Origin: Ochromonas danica | Taxonomy: Eukaryota; Sar; Chrysophyceae; Chromulinales; Chromulinaceae | Assembly: GCA_015146655.1 (NCBI GenBank) | Contig: VKHL01000094.1 | Coordinates: 45,409 to 109,408 of the forward strand | Direction: 5' to 3' | DNA length: 64,000 nucleotides | Shown here: piece after piece, positions 53,456-63,211 of the stretch | How the letters are laid out: each line of letters opens with the position of its first letter | How positions within the stretch are numbered: position 1 is the first letter of the stretch | Translations under genes and position numbers: made by a program | Notes under the pieces: model-generated | The model's input: the letters and a program-made list of their open reading frames with translations, nothing else | The model's database searches: none | What the model was told of the DNA's origin: nothing

Positions 53456-55099
53456 ATGAAGCAAATGATCATCTGGCAGTATCTACCTAGAGATCTTCTT
53501 CACTGTGTTTATTCTGAATGGCTGACTTGGTCAGATCTCTCTGCTTTGGATATTGCTTGTCTGAGTCATGAAGATCGAGAAGAATGGTTGACTTCTCTAT
53601 CTTGTCTGGTGATGGGAGAAGCGTGCCAGTTTTTTCACGCACTTCTCAACAATAAACTAGTCAAATACTATCAATGGCTAGACAGTCGTAAAGTGTTAGT
53701 GAGAGATCAATTTCCTTTGAGACTGTCTGTATTGGAAGATTTTCTTCGCTATTGTGACCCTGTGACCTTTTGTCCTGCTCTACACTCCATTAAGATAGTA
53801 GACGAGAAAGAAAAGCCTGCAGAATCATACGATATTTTGAGAGCGGAGTATTCTCTTTCGTATTTCCTAAGTCACTGTAGTCATCTAGAAGAGGTGAGAG
53901 TGAATTTCGACAATTGCAAATTTCCCAGACAAGACAATATTCTGTACACTGCATTGAACAATCAGATACAAGATAATAAACTGGTGAAGGTGGACTTACG
54001 CATTAATACCATTGATGAAGTCATTAACGAGAAGATAAGTAGTTTGTTGTCAAAACATGTCGATAGCTTGAAGGAGCTTCGTATAAATGATCCTACGAAA
54101 GACTGTTCTGGATTAGTTTATGTATTGGAGAATCTCATTAAGTCAAAGCACGCCTTGCATATGTTGAAGATCGTCATAGGTAGGAGAGCGGATCGTGATC
54201 CCATTCTGTTGCTATTGCAATATCTATCAACAGCGGGAATGTTTCTAAAGAAGTTATCGCTTAGCTTTAATGTCATTTTAACAAATGAGATATTGCTATT
54301 GATAGGGTTATGTTGTCCTAATCTGGAGCAGTTGTCATGGATTGCTAACGGTGCTAAAGAAATGTTTAGCCGAATGGAAATCTATCGACGATGTCCCTAT
54401 TTCAAGTGTTTAAGTACTAATGACTTTATAATGGATGCGAATGAAGATAAGAAGATATTGGGGCTGTTCTTTTTTCACATATACATATGTGCAAATTTAG
54501 AGGATGTTATGGAGTGTGTGCTACTGTCTTTGCAAAGAGGAAAGTATCGTGAGCTGAAACTATCTGTTGTCTTTGGTCTTGAGCTAGAGCAATGGAGATT
54601 AGTGGCGACTAAAGTAGGATCAAGGTTGACTTCATTAAGCGCTTGCATGTCGCATGATGAATTGATTAGCATACTACCAGATCTTCCTCGATTGCAAGAG
54701 TTAGACGTGGAACTAGTAGGAACATTTTCTGGCAGAAGTCTGGCAATCATAGCAGAGCATGGGCAGAAGTTGATCAAATTGTGCATCGGAAATAATGATG
54801 GATTGAAGATCGCTTATAATGATGAGACGATATGTGCGATAATCAGGAGTTGCAAGGAGTTGGAGGAGTTAGCATTTGCTGGTGCTGGATGTGAGAGTAT
54901 ATTGTGTGTGGCACAACATCTTCCGAGACTGAGGAATGTGAAGCTTTCGGATGTCAGAGCGAATAGAGCTGAGATTGCTTCGTTGCTGTGTGGTGAAGAA
55001 GTGAGATGGCCATCGTGTTTGCGTGTGGGTGATATTCGAGGAGATGGTTTCAGGTTCAAGTATATGTCAAGCTCTCGAAGCTGGGTTGAAGTCAAATGA
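53456..55099 (+). CDS. F6: F-box-like/LRR array gene, first of four near-identical copies
   Basis: 547 residues starting MKQMIIWQYLPRDLLHCVYSEW. Blocks in order: degenerate F-box (about 8-40), WLDSRKVLVRDQFPLRLSVLEDFL (about 72-95), CDPVTFCPALHSI, YFLSHCSHLEEV, then leucine-rich-like units with CPNLEQLSW, CPYFKCL, DLPRLQELDV and KELEELAFAGAGCESIL. It ends RSWVEVK. The amino-acid sequence is the same in F7 and F8 and, except for the tail, in F9. No signal peptide or membrane segment. If the F-box reading is right, it would be a substrate adaptor of an SCF ligase; otherwise only a leucine-rich binding protein. Confidence 0.72.
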   Translation: MKQMIIWQYLPRDLLHCVYSEWLTWSDLSALDIACLSHEDREEWLTSLSCLVMGEACQFFHALLNNKLVKYYQWLDSRKVLVRDQFPLRLSVLEDFLRYCDPVTFCPALHSIKIVDEKEKPAESYDILRAEYSLSYFLSHCSHLEEVRVNFDNCKFPRQDNILYTALNNQIQDNKLVKVDLRINTIDEVINEKISSLLSKHVDSLKELRINDPTKDCSGLVYVLENLIKSKHALHMLKIVIGRRADRDPILLLLQYLSTAGMFLKKLSLSFNVILTNEILLLIGLCCPNLEQLSWIANGAKEMFSRMEIYRRCPYFKCLSTNDFIMDANEDKKILGLFFFHIYICANLEDVMECVLLSLQRGKYRELKLSVVFGLELEQWRLVATKVGSRLTSLSACMSHDELISILPDLPRLQELDVELVGTFSGRSLAIIAEHGQKLIKLCIGNNDGLKIAYNDETICAIIRSCKELEELAFAGAGCESILCVAQHLPRLRNVKLSDVRANRAEIASLLCGEEVRWPSCLRVGDIRGDGFRFKYMSSSRSWVEVK

Positions 55100-55401
55100 C
55101 AGATTCATGGGAAGGCACTGATAGAAAGAGAGGCCGGAGATGGTGAGATAGTCTGCCGGTGAGTGCTAAGCTGTGCATAAAAACTGCGTTCAAACATAAA
55201 ATTTCGGCGGCATTTTGCCTTTTGAGAATTTTTAATCCCTGGAAAGGCACTGGAAAGGTCGGAATTTGCGTAGAATTTTTAAAAAGTCTAGAAGTGGCAA
55301 AATCAAATCCCTTTCCATGCCCGGTTTCCATCGCGTTTGTTGACTTGACTTGTCTGTCACTTCATCTCAAACAAAAACAAACTTCATGATAGCATAACAA
55401 A

Positions 55402-57045
55402 ATGAAGCAAATGATCATCTGGCAGTATCTACCTAGAGATCTTCTTCACTGTGTTTATTCTGAATGGCTGACTTGGTCAGATCTCTCTGCTTTGGATATT
55501 GCTTGTCTGAGTCATGAAGATCGAGAAGAATGGTTGACTTCTCTATCTTGTCTGGTGATGGGAGAAGCGTGCCAGTTTTTTCACGCACTTCTCAACAATA
55601 AACTAGTCAAATACTATCAATGGCTAGACAGTCGTAAAGTGTTAGTGAGAGATCAATTTCCTTTGAGACTGTCTGTATTGGAAGATTTTCTTCGCTATTG
55701 TGACCCTGTGACCTTTTGTCCTGCTCTACACTCCATTAAGATAGTAGACGAGAAAGAAAAGCCTGCAGAATCATACGATATTTTGAGAGCGGAGTATTCT
55801 CTTTCGTATTTCCTAAGTCACTGTAGTCATCTAGAAGAGGTGAGAGTGAATTTCGACAATTGCAAATTTCCCAGACAAGACAATATTCTGTACACTGCAT
55901 TGAACAATCAGATACAAGATAATAAACTGGTGAAGGTGGACTTACGCATTAATACCATTGATGAAGTCATTAACGAGAAGATAAGTAGTTTGTTGTCAAA
56001 ACATGTCGATAGCTTGAAGGAGCTTCGTATAAATGATCCTACGAAAGACTGTTCTGGATTAGTTTATGTATTGGAGAATCTCATTAAGTCAAAGCACGCC
56101 TTGCATATGTTGAAGATCGTCATAGGTAGGAGAGCGGATCGTGATCCCATTCTGTTGCTATTGCAATATCTATCAACAGCGGGAATGTTTCTAAAGAAGT
56201 TATCGCTTAGCTTTAATGTCATTTTAACAAATGAGATATTGCTATTGATAGGGTTATGTTGTCCTAATCTGGAGCAGTTGTCATGGATTGCTAACGGTGC
56301 TAAAGAAATGTTTAGCCGAATGGAAATCTATCGACGATGTCCCTATTTCAAGTGTTTAAGTACTAATGACTTTATAATGGATGCGAATGAAGATAAGAAG
56401 ATATTGGGGCTGTTCTTTTTTCACATATACATATGTGCAAATTTAGAGGATGTTATGGAGTGTGTGCTACTGTCTTTGCAAAGAGGAAAGTATCGTGAGC
56501 TGAAACTATCTGTTGTCTTTGGTCTTGAGCTAGAGCAATGGAGATTAGTGGCGACTAAAGTAGGATCAAGGTTGACTTCATTAAGCGCTTGCATGTCGCA
56601 TGATGAATTGATTAGCATACTACCAGATCTTCCTCGATTGCAAGAGTTAGACGTGGAACTAGTAGGAACATTTTCTGGCAGAAGTCTGGCAATCATAGCA
56701 GAGCATGGGCAGAAGTTGATCAAATTGTGCATCGGAAATAATGATGGATTGAAGATCGCTTATAATGATGAGACGATATGTGCGATAATCAGGAGTTGCA
56801 AGGAGTTGGAGGAGTTAGCATTTGCTGGTGCTGGATGTGAGAGTATATTGTGTGTGGCACAACATCTTCCGAGACTGAGGAATGTGAAGCTTTCGGATGT
56901 CAGAGCGAATAGAGCTGAGATTGCTTCGTTGCTGTGTGGTGAAGAAGTGAGATGGCCATCGTGTTTGCGTGTGGGTGATATTCGAGGAGATGGTTTCAGG
57001 TTCAAGTATATGTCAAGCTCTCGAAGCTGGGTTGAAGTCAAATGA
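55402..57045 (+). CDS. F7: F-box-like/LRR array gene, near-identical to F6
   Basis: Encodes the same 547 residues as F6. It is preceded by the short-form spacer (55100-55401, CCGGTTTCCATC at about 55321-55332), the only visible difference from the F6 unit. Such identity means very recent duplication or ongoing homogenisation; an assembly artefact is possible. Confidence 0.72.
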   Translation: MKQMIIWQYLPRDLLHCVYSEWLTWSDLSALDIACLSHEDREEWLTSLSCLVMGEACQFFHALLNNKLVKYYQWLDSRKVLVRDQFPLRLSVLEDFLRYCDPVTFCPALHSIKIVDEKEKPAESYDILRAEYSLSYFLSHCSHLEEVRVNFDNCKFPRQDNILYTALNNQIQDNKLVKVDLRINTIDEVINEKISSLLSKHVDSLKELRINDPTKDCSGLVYVLENLIKSKHALHMLKIVIGRRADRDPILLLLQYLSTAGMFLKKLSLSFNVILTNEILLLIGLCCPNLEQLSWIANGAKEMFSRMEIYRRCPYFKCLSTNDFIMDANEDKKILGLFFFHIYICANLEDVMECVLLSLQRGKYRELKLSVVFGLELEQWRLVATKVGSRLTSLSACMSHDELISILPDLPRLQELDVELVGTFSGRSLAIIAEHGQKLIKLCIGNNDGLKIAYNDETICAIIRSCKELEELAFAGAGCESILCVAQHLPRLRNVKLSDVRANRAEIASLLCGEEVRWPSCLRVGDIRGDGFRFKYMSSSRSWVEVK

Positions 57046-60000
57046 CAGATTCATGGGAAGGCACTGATAGAAAGAGAGGCCGGAGATGGTGAGATAGTCT
57101 GCCGGTGAGTGCTAAGCTGTGCATAAAAACTGCGTTCAAACATAAAATTTCGGCGGCATTTTGCCTTTTGAGAATTTTTAATCCCTGGAAAGGCACTGGA
57201 AAGGTCGGAATTTGCGTAGAATTTTTAAAAAGTCTAGAAGTGGCAAAATCAAATCCCTTTCCATGCCCGGTGTTTCAGCTTCCATCGCGTTTGTTGACTT
57301 GACTTGTCTGTCACTTCATCTCAAACAAAAACAAACTTCATGATAGCATAACAAAATGAAGCAAATGATCATCTGGCAGTATCTACCTAGAGATCTTCTT
57401 CACTGTGTTTATTCTGAATGGCTGACTTGGTCAGATCTCTCTGCTTTGGATATTGCTTGTCTGAGTCATGAAGATCGAGAAGAATGGTTGACTTCTCTAT
57501 CTTGTCTGGTGATGGGAGAAGCGTGCCAGTTTTTTCACGCACTTCTCAACAATAAACTAGTCAAATACTATCAATGGCTAGACAGTCGTAAAGTGTTAGT
57601 GAGAGATCAATTTCCTTTGAGACTGTCTGTATTGGAAGATTTTCTTCGCTATTGTGACCCTGTGACCTTTTGTCCTGCTCTACACTCCATTAAGATAGTA
57701 GACGAGAAAGAAAAGCCTGCAGAATCATACGATATTTTGAGAGCGGAGTATTCTCTTTCGTATTTCCTAAGTCACTGTAGTCATCTAGAAGAGGTGAGAG
57801 TGAATTTCGACAATTGCAAATTTCCCAGACAAGACAATATTCTGTACACTGCATTGAACAATCAGATACAAGATAATAAACTGGTGAAGGTGGACTTACG
57901 CATTAATACCATTGATGAAGTCATTAACGAGAAGATAAGTAGTTTGTTGTCAAAACATGTCGATAGCTTGAAGGAGCTTCGTATAAATGATCCTACGAAA
58001 GACTGTTCTGGATTAGTTTATGTATTGGAGAATCTCATTAAGTCAAAGCACGCCTTGCATATGTTGAAGATCGTCATAGGTAGGAGAGCGGATCGTGATC
58101 CCATTCTGTTGCTATTGCAATATCTATCAACAGCGGGAATGTTTCTAAAGAAGTTATCGCTTAGCTTTAATGTCATTTTAACAAATGAGATATTGCTATT
58201 GATAGGGTTATGTTGTCCTAATCTGGAGCAGTTGTCATGGATTGCTAACGGTGCTAAAGAAATGTTTAGCCGAATGGAAATCTATCGACGATGTCCCTAT
58301 TTCAAGTGTTTAAGTACTAATGACTTTATAATGGATGCGAATGAAGATAAGAAGATATTGGGGCTGTTCTTTTTTCACATATACATATGTGCAAATTTAG
58401 AGGATGTTATGGAGTGTGTGCTACTGTCTTTGCAAAGAGGAAAGTATCGTGAGCTGAAACTATCTGTTGTCTTTGGTCTTGAGCTAGAGCAATGGAGATT
58501 AGTGGCGACTAAAGTAGGATCAAGGTTGACTTCATTAAGCGCTTGCATGTCGCATGATGAATTGATTAGCATACTACCAGATCTTCCTCGATTGCAAGAG
58601 TTAGACGTGGAACTAGTAGGAACATTTTCTGGCAGAAGTCTGGCAATCATAGCAGAGCATGGGCAGAAGTTGATCAAATTGTGCATCGGAAATAATGATG
58701 GATTGAAGATCGCTTATAATGATGAGACGATATGTGCGATAATCAGGAGTTGCAAGGAGTTGGAGGAGTTAGCATTTGCTGGTGCTGGATGTGAGAGTAT
58801 ATTGTGTGTGGCACAACATCTTCCGAGACTGAGGAATGTGAAGCTTTCGGATGTCAGAGCGAATAGAGCTGAGATTGCTTCGTTGCTGTGTGGTGAAGAA
58901 GTGAGATGGCCATCGTGTTTGCGTGTGGGTGATATTCGAGGAGATGGTTTCAGGTTCAAGTATATGTCAAGCTCTCGAAGCTGGGTTGAAGTCAAATGAC
59001 AGATTCATGGGAAGGCACTGATAGAAAGAGAGGCCGGAGATGGTGAGATAGTCTGCCGGTGAGTGCTAAGCTGTGCATAAAAACTGCGTTCAAACATAAA
59101 ATTTCGGCGGCATTTTGCCTTTTGAGAATTTTTAATCCCTGGAAAGGCACTGGAAAGGTCGGAATTTGCGTAGAATTTTTAAAAAGTCTAGAAGTGGCAA
59201 AATCAAATCCCTTTCCATGCCCGGTTTCCATCGCGTTTGTTGACTTGACTTGTCTGTCACTTCATCTCAAACAAAAACAAACTTCATGATAGCATAACAA
59301 AATGAAGCAAATGATCATCTGGCAGTATCTACCTAGAGATCTTCTTCACTGTGTTTATTCTGAATGGCTGACTTGGTCAGATCTCTCTGCTTTGGATATT
59401 GCTTGTCTGAGTCATGAAGATCGAGAAGAATGGTTGACTTCTCTATCTTGTCTGGTGATGGGAGAAGCGTGCCAGTTTTTTCACGCACTTCTCAACAATA
59501 AACTAGTCAAATACTATCAATGGCTAGACAGTCGTAAAGTGTTAGTGAGAGATCAATTTCCTTTGAGACTGTCTGTATTGGAAGATTTTCTTCGCTATTG
59601 TGACCCTGTGACCTTTTGTCCTGCTCTACACTCCATTAAGATAGTAGACGAGAAAGAAAAGCCTGCAGAATCATACGATATTTTGAGAGCGGAGTATTCT
59701 CTTTCGTATTTCCTAAGTCACTGTAGTCATCTAGAAGAGGTGAGAGTGAATTTCGACAATTGCAAATTTCCCAGACAAGACAATATTCTGTACACTGCAT
59801 TGAACAATCAGATACAAGATAATAAACTGGTGAAGGTGGACTTACGCATTAATACCATTGATGAAGTCATTAACGAGAAGATAAGTAGTTTGTTGTCAAA
59901 ACATGTCGATAGCTTGAAGGAGCTTCGTATAAATGATCCTACGAAAGACTGTTCTGGATTAGTTTATGTATTGGAGAATCTCATTAAGTCAAAGCACGCC

Positions 60001-60933
60001 TTGCATATGTTGAAGATCGTCATAGGTAGGAGAGCGGATCGTGATCCCATTCTGTTGCTATTGCAATATCTATCAACAGCGGGAATGTTTCTAAAGAAGT
60101 TATCGCTTAGCTTTAATGTCATTTTAACAAATGAGATATTGCTATTGATAGGGTTATGTTGTCCTAATCTGGAGCAGTTGTCATGGATTGCTAACGGTGC
60201 TAAAGAAATGTTTAGCCGAATGGAAATCTATCGACGATGTCCCTATTTCAAGTGTTTAAGTACTAATGACTTTATAATGGATGCGAATGAAGATAAGAAG
60301 ATATTGGGGCTGTTCTTTTTTCACATATACATATGTGCAAATTTAGAGGATGTTATGGAGTGTGTGCTACTGTCTTTGCAAAGAGGAAAGTATCGTGAGC
60401 TGAAACTATCTGTTGTCTTTGGTCTTGAGCTAGAGCAATGGAGATTAGTGGCGACTAAAGTAGGATCAAGGTTGACTTCATTAAGCGCTTGCATGTCGCA
60501 TGATGAATTGATTAGCATACTACCAGATCTTCCTCGATTGCAAGAGTTAGACGTGGAACTAGTAGGAACATTTTCTGGCAGAAGTCTGGCAATCATAGCA
60601 GAGCATGGGCAGAAGTTGATCAAATTGTGCATCGGAAATAATGATGGATTGAAGATCGCTTATAATGATGAGACGATATGTGCGATAATCAGGAGTTGCA
60701 AGGAGTTGGAGGAGTTAGCATTTGCTGGTGCTGGATGTGAGAGTATATTGTGTGTGGCACAACATCTTCCGAGACTGAGGAATGTGAAGCTTTCGGATGT
60801 CAGAGCGAATAGAGCTGAGATTGCTTCGTTGCTGTGTGGTGAAGAAGTGAGATGGCCATCGTGTTTGCGTGTGGGTGATATTCGAGGAGATGGTTTCAGG
60901 TTCAAGTATATGTCAAGCTCTCGAAGCTGGGTT
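57030..60933. repeat. Higher-order tandem repeat, dimer copy 2 (3900-bp unit)
   Basis: Second dimer: long-form spacer, F8, short-form spacer (59000-59301), F9. It ends where F9 departs from the others (GGGTTAAAAGC against GGGTTGAAGTC). Confidence 0.88.
57356..58999 (+). CDS. F8: F-box-like/LRR array gene, near-identical to F6
   Basis: Encodes the same 547 residues as F6 and F7. Preceded by the long-form spacer (57046-57355), like F6, so F8 corresponds to F6 in the second dimer. Confidence 0.72.
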   Translation: MKQMIIWQYLPRDLLHCVYSEWLTWSDLSALDIACLSHEDREEWLTSLSCLVMGEACQFFHALLNNKLVKYYQWLDSRKVLVRDQFPLRLSVLEDFLRYCDPVTFCPALHSIKIVDEKEKPAESYDILRAEYSLSYFLSHCSHLEEVRVNFDNCKFPRQDNILYTALNNQIQDNKLVKVDLRINTIDEVINEKISSLLSKHVDSLKELRINDPTKDCSGLVYVLENLIKSKHALHMLKIVIGRRADRDPILLLLQYLSTAGMFLKKLSLSFNVILTNEILLLIGLCCPNLEQLSWIANGAKEMFSRMEIYRRCPYFKCLSTNDFIMDANEDKKILGLFFFHIYICANLEDVMECVLLSLQRGKYRELKLSVVFGLELEQWRLVATKVGSRLTSLSACMSHDELISILPDLPRLQELDVELVGTFSGRSLAIIAEHGQKLIKLCIGNNDGLKIAYNDETICAIIRSCKELEELAFAGAGCESILCVAQHLPRLRNVKLSDVRANRAEIASLLCGEEVRWPSCLRVGDIRGDGFRFKYMSSSRSWVEVK

Positions 60934-61290
60934 AAAAGCAAAGAGGAATCACTAAGTGAGACGTCTCAGAGTGAGAGAGATGAGAGTGAGGCGGATGAGA
61001 GTGAAGTAGATGAGAGTGAGGCGGATGAGAGTGAAGTAGATGAGAGTGAGGCGGATGAGAGTGAAGCAGTTGAGAGTGAGGCGGATGATAGTGCTGATCG
61101 GAATGAGGCAGATCAGAGTGAAGCAGATCAGAGTGAAGTAGATGAGAGTGAGGCGGATGAGAGTGAAGCAGTTGAGAGTGAGGCGGATGATAGTGCTGAT
61201 CGGAATGAGGCAGATCAGAGTGAAGCAGATGAGAGCGAAGCAGATGAGAGTGAGGCTGATCGGAGTGGGGTAGTAGTAGGCCTTCCTTGA
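59302..61290 (+). CDS. F9: F-box-like/LRR array gene with acidic repeat tail
   Basis: 662 residues. The first about 543 equal F6-F8; then, in place of VEVK, the frame continues KSKEESLSETSQSER and a long tail built of DESEA/DESEV/DQSEA pentads, about 20 units, ending GVVVGLP. The TGA stop lies inside the conserved 3' element. Tails of this type, much shorter or broken, are seen in F1, F4 and after the stop of F2, so F9 keeps the ancestral end and F5-F8 lost it when the spacer was joined. The tail is a run of Ser/Asp/Glu, a likely casein-kinase-2 type phosphorylation target by composition. Confidence 0.75.
   Translation: MKQMIIWQYLPRDLLHCVYSEWLTWSDLSALDIACLSHEDREEWLTSLSCLVMGEACQFFHALLNNKLVKYYQWLDSRKVLVRDQFPLRLSVLEDFLRYCDPVTFCPALHSIKIVDEKEKPAESYDILRAEYSLSYFLSHCSHLEEVRVNFDNCKFPRQDNILYTALNNQIQDNKLVKVDLRINTIDEVINEKISSLLSKHVDSLKELRINDPTKDCSGLVYVLENLIKSKHALHMLKIVIGRRADRDPILLLLQYLSTAGMFLKKLSLSFNVILTNEILLLIGLCCPNLEQLSWIANGAKEMFSRMEIYRRCPYFKCLSTNDFIMDANEDKKILGLFFFHIYICANLEDVMECVLLSLQRGKYRELKLSVVFGLELEQWRLVATKVGSRLTSLSACMSHDELISILPDLPRLQELDVELVGTFSGRSLAIIAEHGQKLIKLCIGNNDGLKIAYNDETICAIIRSCKELEELAFAGAGCESILCVAQHLPRLRNVKLSDVRANRAEIASLLCGEEVRWPSCLRVGDIRGDGFRFKYMSSSRSWVKSKEESLSETSQSERDESEADESEVDESEADESEVDESEADESEAVESEADDSADRNEADQSEADQSEVDESEADESEAVESEADDSADRNEADQSEADESEADESEADRSGVVVGLP
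60975..61264 (+). repeat. 15-bp coding minisatellite (DESEA repeats)
   Basis: Units of the form GATGAGAGTGAGGCG or GATGAGAGTGAAGTA repeat about 20 times in frame. A larger duplication is also visible: the block from GATGAGAGTGAGGCGGATGA through GATAGTGCTGATCGGAATGA occurs twice (about 61035-61107 and 61140-61212). Confidence 0.92.
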
Positions 61291-61318
61291 TGGCTAATGG
61301 GTAAAATTTAGAAGGCCT
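61278..61318 (+). other. Conserved 3' element with inverted repeat ends
   Basis: AGGCCTTCC (61278-61286) is the inverse of GAAGGCCT (61311-61318), enclosing TTGATGGCTAATGGGTAAAA. Related copies lie after F1 (about 44603), F2 (about 46904) and F4 (about 50959). It may form a hairpin in the 3' UTR and could mark transcript ends. Confidence 0.6.
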
Positions 61319-61858
61319 GTGATAACCACTTCTTGTCTAACGAAACCTTCTAATAGACAGACACTTAAGAATGATTTTCTTGTGAGCTATTGCTTGGCCA
61401 ACTATTTAAGCTTTCTAATAGTACTACAGTCACCTCAGAAGAATAGCTAAACGGCAGAAACATCTCAACTCACTGACTTTTCACACACAATTTTGGCGCT
61501 GCTTACCTGGAAAATTTCATCAGCTTTTAAATCAAATTGTAAGCTTTCCAACAATGTCTTCAAAATCTTTACACGACAATTCCTTGTCATTTATGGTGGG
61601 GGAAGATAATTGGACACCAGGAGGTGCTCTTTCATGAAGTTGGTTAGTGGGAAGAAGACCTTTAACTCTTAAACAATCTGAGTTGATATATGGCCTATCG
61701 ATTTTCAACCAATTCGCCATAACTTGTAATACGTTCTCAATGTGTGATATATTGCAAAAAACACAAAATCAGACGTGAAACTCACCTTTTATCATGTCAC
61801 GTTGCACACTATGTTGAAACTGCCCAAAAGCTCCCTTTCTTGACTTGAAGCAAAGGAA
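61319..61858. other. F9-F10 spacer, no gene seen
   Basis: 540 bases of AT-rich sequence with no supported gene. Toward the right end it resembles the 5' flank of F1 (ACACAAAATCAGAC and CTCACCTT words, compare 42710-42738), as expected for a shared promoter region. Confidence 0.55.
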
Positions 61859-63211
61859 ATGATCTGGCAGTATCTACCTAGAGATCTTCTTCATTGTGTT
61901 TATTCTGATTGGTTAACTTGGTCAGATCTTTCTGCATTGGATATTGTTTGTCTGAGTGAGTAGTGAGGATCGAAAAGAATGGTTGTATTCTGTGTCTTGT
62001 CTGGTAATTGCAGAGGCATGCAGCTTGACGAAAACAGAATATGAACATGTTCCGAGTAAGAAGCTAGTCCACTATTATCAATGGCTAGGCAGCCGTCAAT
62101 GGCTAGGTGTTGGTCAAGGCTAAATTTCCTATACGACTGTTTGTTGTTGTGTTAGAAGATCTTCTTCACTGTTGTGATGGTGTGACTTTCTGCCCCACTC
62201 TACATTCCATAGCGATGCTAGATGAGAGCAATCATACAGTATGACGCGATGCTACGAAAGATGATTCCTTTTTATCATGTTTTTTAAGCCATTGCATCCA
62301 TCTACAAGAGGTGAAAAAAGTGAGAGATTGGAGAAGATGTGCCAAGCGAGACGTCTTTTCACTTCTTTAAATAAGCAGTTACAAGACAATCAATTGAAGA
62401 AACTGATTCATAATTTTGAACACAGTGTTCATGAGGTCTATGTTAAGTTTGGTGATCTTCTATCAAGTAGATATGTTGGAGAATGTTATTAAGTCTAAGC
62501 ATGAGCTGCGTGTATTGGATATTCGAAGTGTTATTAAACGGGATAACGGCACTCTCACTCCATTGTTATTGCAATAATATCTGAATTCAGCGGGAACGTT
62601 TCTGGAATCATTTAATCTTCAGTATGCAGGAGACAATGCGATTTTATCTAAGGAGTTGTGGTTATTGATAGGAAGATCCTATCTCAATATGGAGAGGTTA
62701 TCATGGAGTGTTGATGTCACAGATGGATATCCTCACCCAATCGAAATGTATCAACAATGCCCCAACAACTTAAAGTGCATCAGCATTGACAGTGCGTGAG
62801 GATAAGAATGAATTACATATGGATTTTATATCGCATCGATGCTTTGAGAGCTTTGAGGATTACATAGAGTGTATTCATCTGGCCTGACAAAGAGGAAAGT
62901 ATAGTCAGGTGAGACTATCGGTAATGTTCTCTGGGCTGGAGGATAATAAATGGAGTATAGTGAAGAGAAAAGCAGGATTATTCTTAACTTCTTAGTAGCT
63001 ATAATCACAGAAGATGTTTTGATTAGCTTATTATCAGGACTTCCTCGATTGCAGATATTGAACGTGTCAGTCCATGACAAGAGCACTAATTGTAGTTTGT
63101 CAGCAATAGCAGAGCATGAACAGAACTTGACTCAGTTATGCTTCTCGAGCAGTGAAGACTACTATGAGTTCACGGATGAGGTAATATGCGAAATGATCAG
63201 GAGTTGCAATT
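61859..63211 (+). pseudogene. F10: decayed and truncated F-box-like/LRR array copy
   Basis: Starts ATGATCTGGCAGTATCTACC like the others, but has a duplicated GAGTGAGTAGTGAGG with an in-frame TAG (about 61960), a duplicated CAATGGCTAGG (about 62082-62107), and many later stops and frameshifts. Recognisable fragments run to 63211 (TEDVLISLLSGLPRLQIL and a final EFTDEVICEMIRSC), where homology breaks off inside the helix that in F9 continues KELEEL. The break coincides with the 3' end of the opposite-strand kinase-like gene. Confidence 0.85.

Larger units (their letters stand above)
53130..57033. repeat. Higher-order tandem repeat, dimer copy 1 (3900-bp unit)
   Basis: Holds spacer (long form), F6, spacer (short form) and F7. 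The next 3900 bases (57030-60933) repeat the same order. Distances between successive gene starts are 1946, 1954 and 1946, which alternate because of the 8-base spacer difference. Confidence 0.88.

Noticed and set aside
60975-61264. CRISPR-like regular array
   Set aside because: The repeats are 15-bp, in frame, without unique spacers, and in a eukaryotic gene tail.
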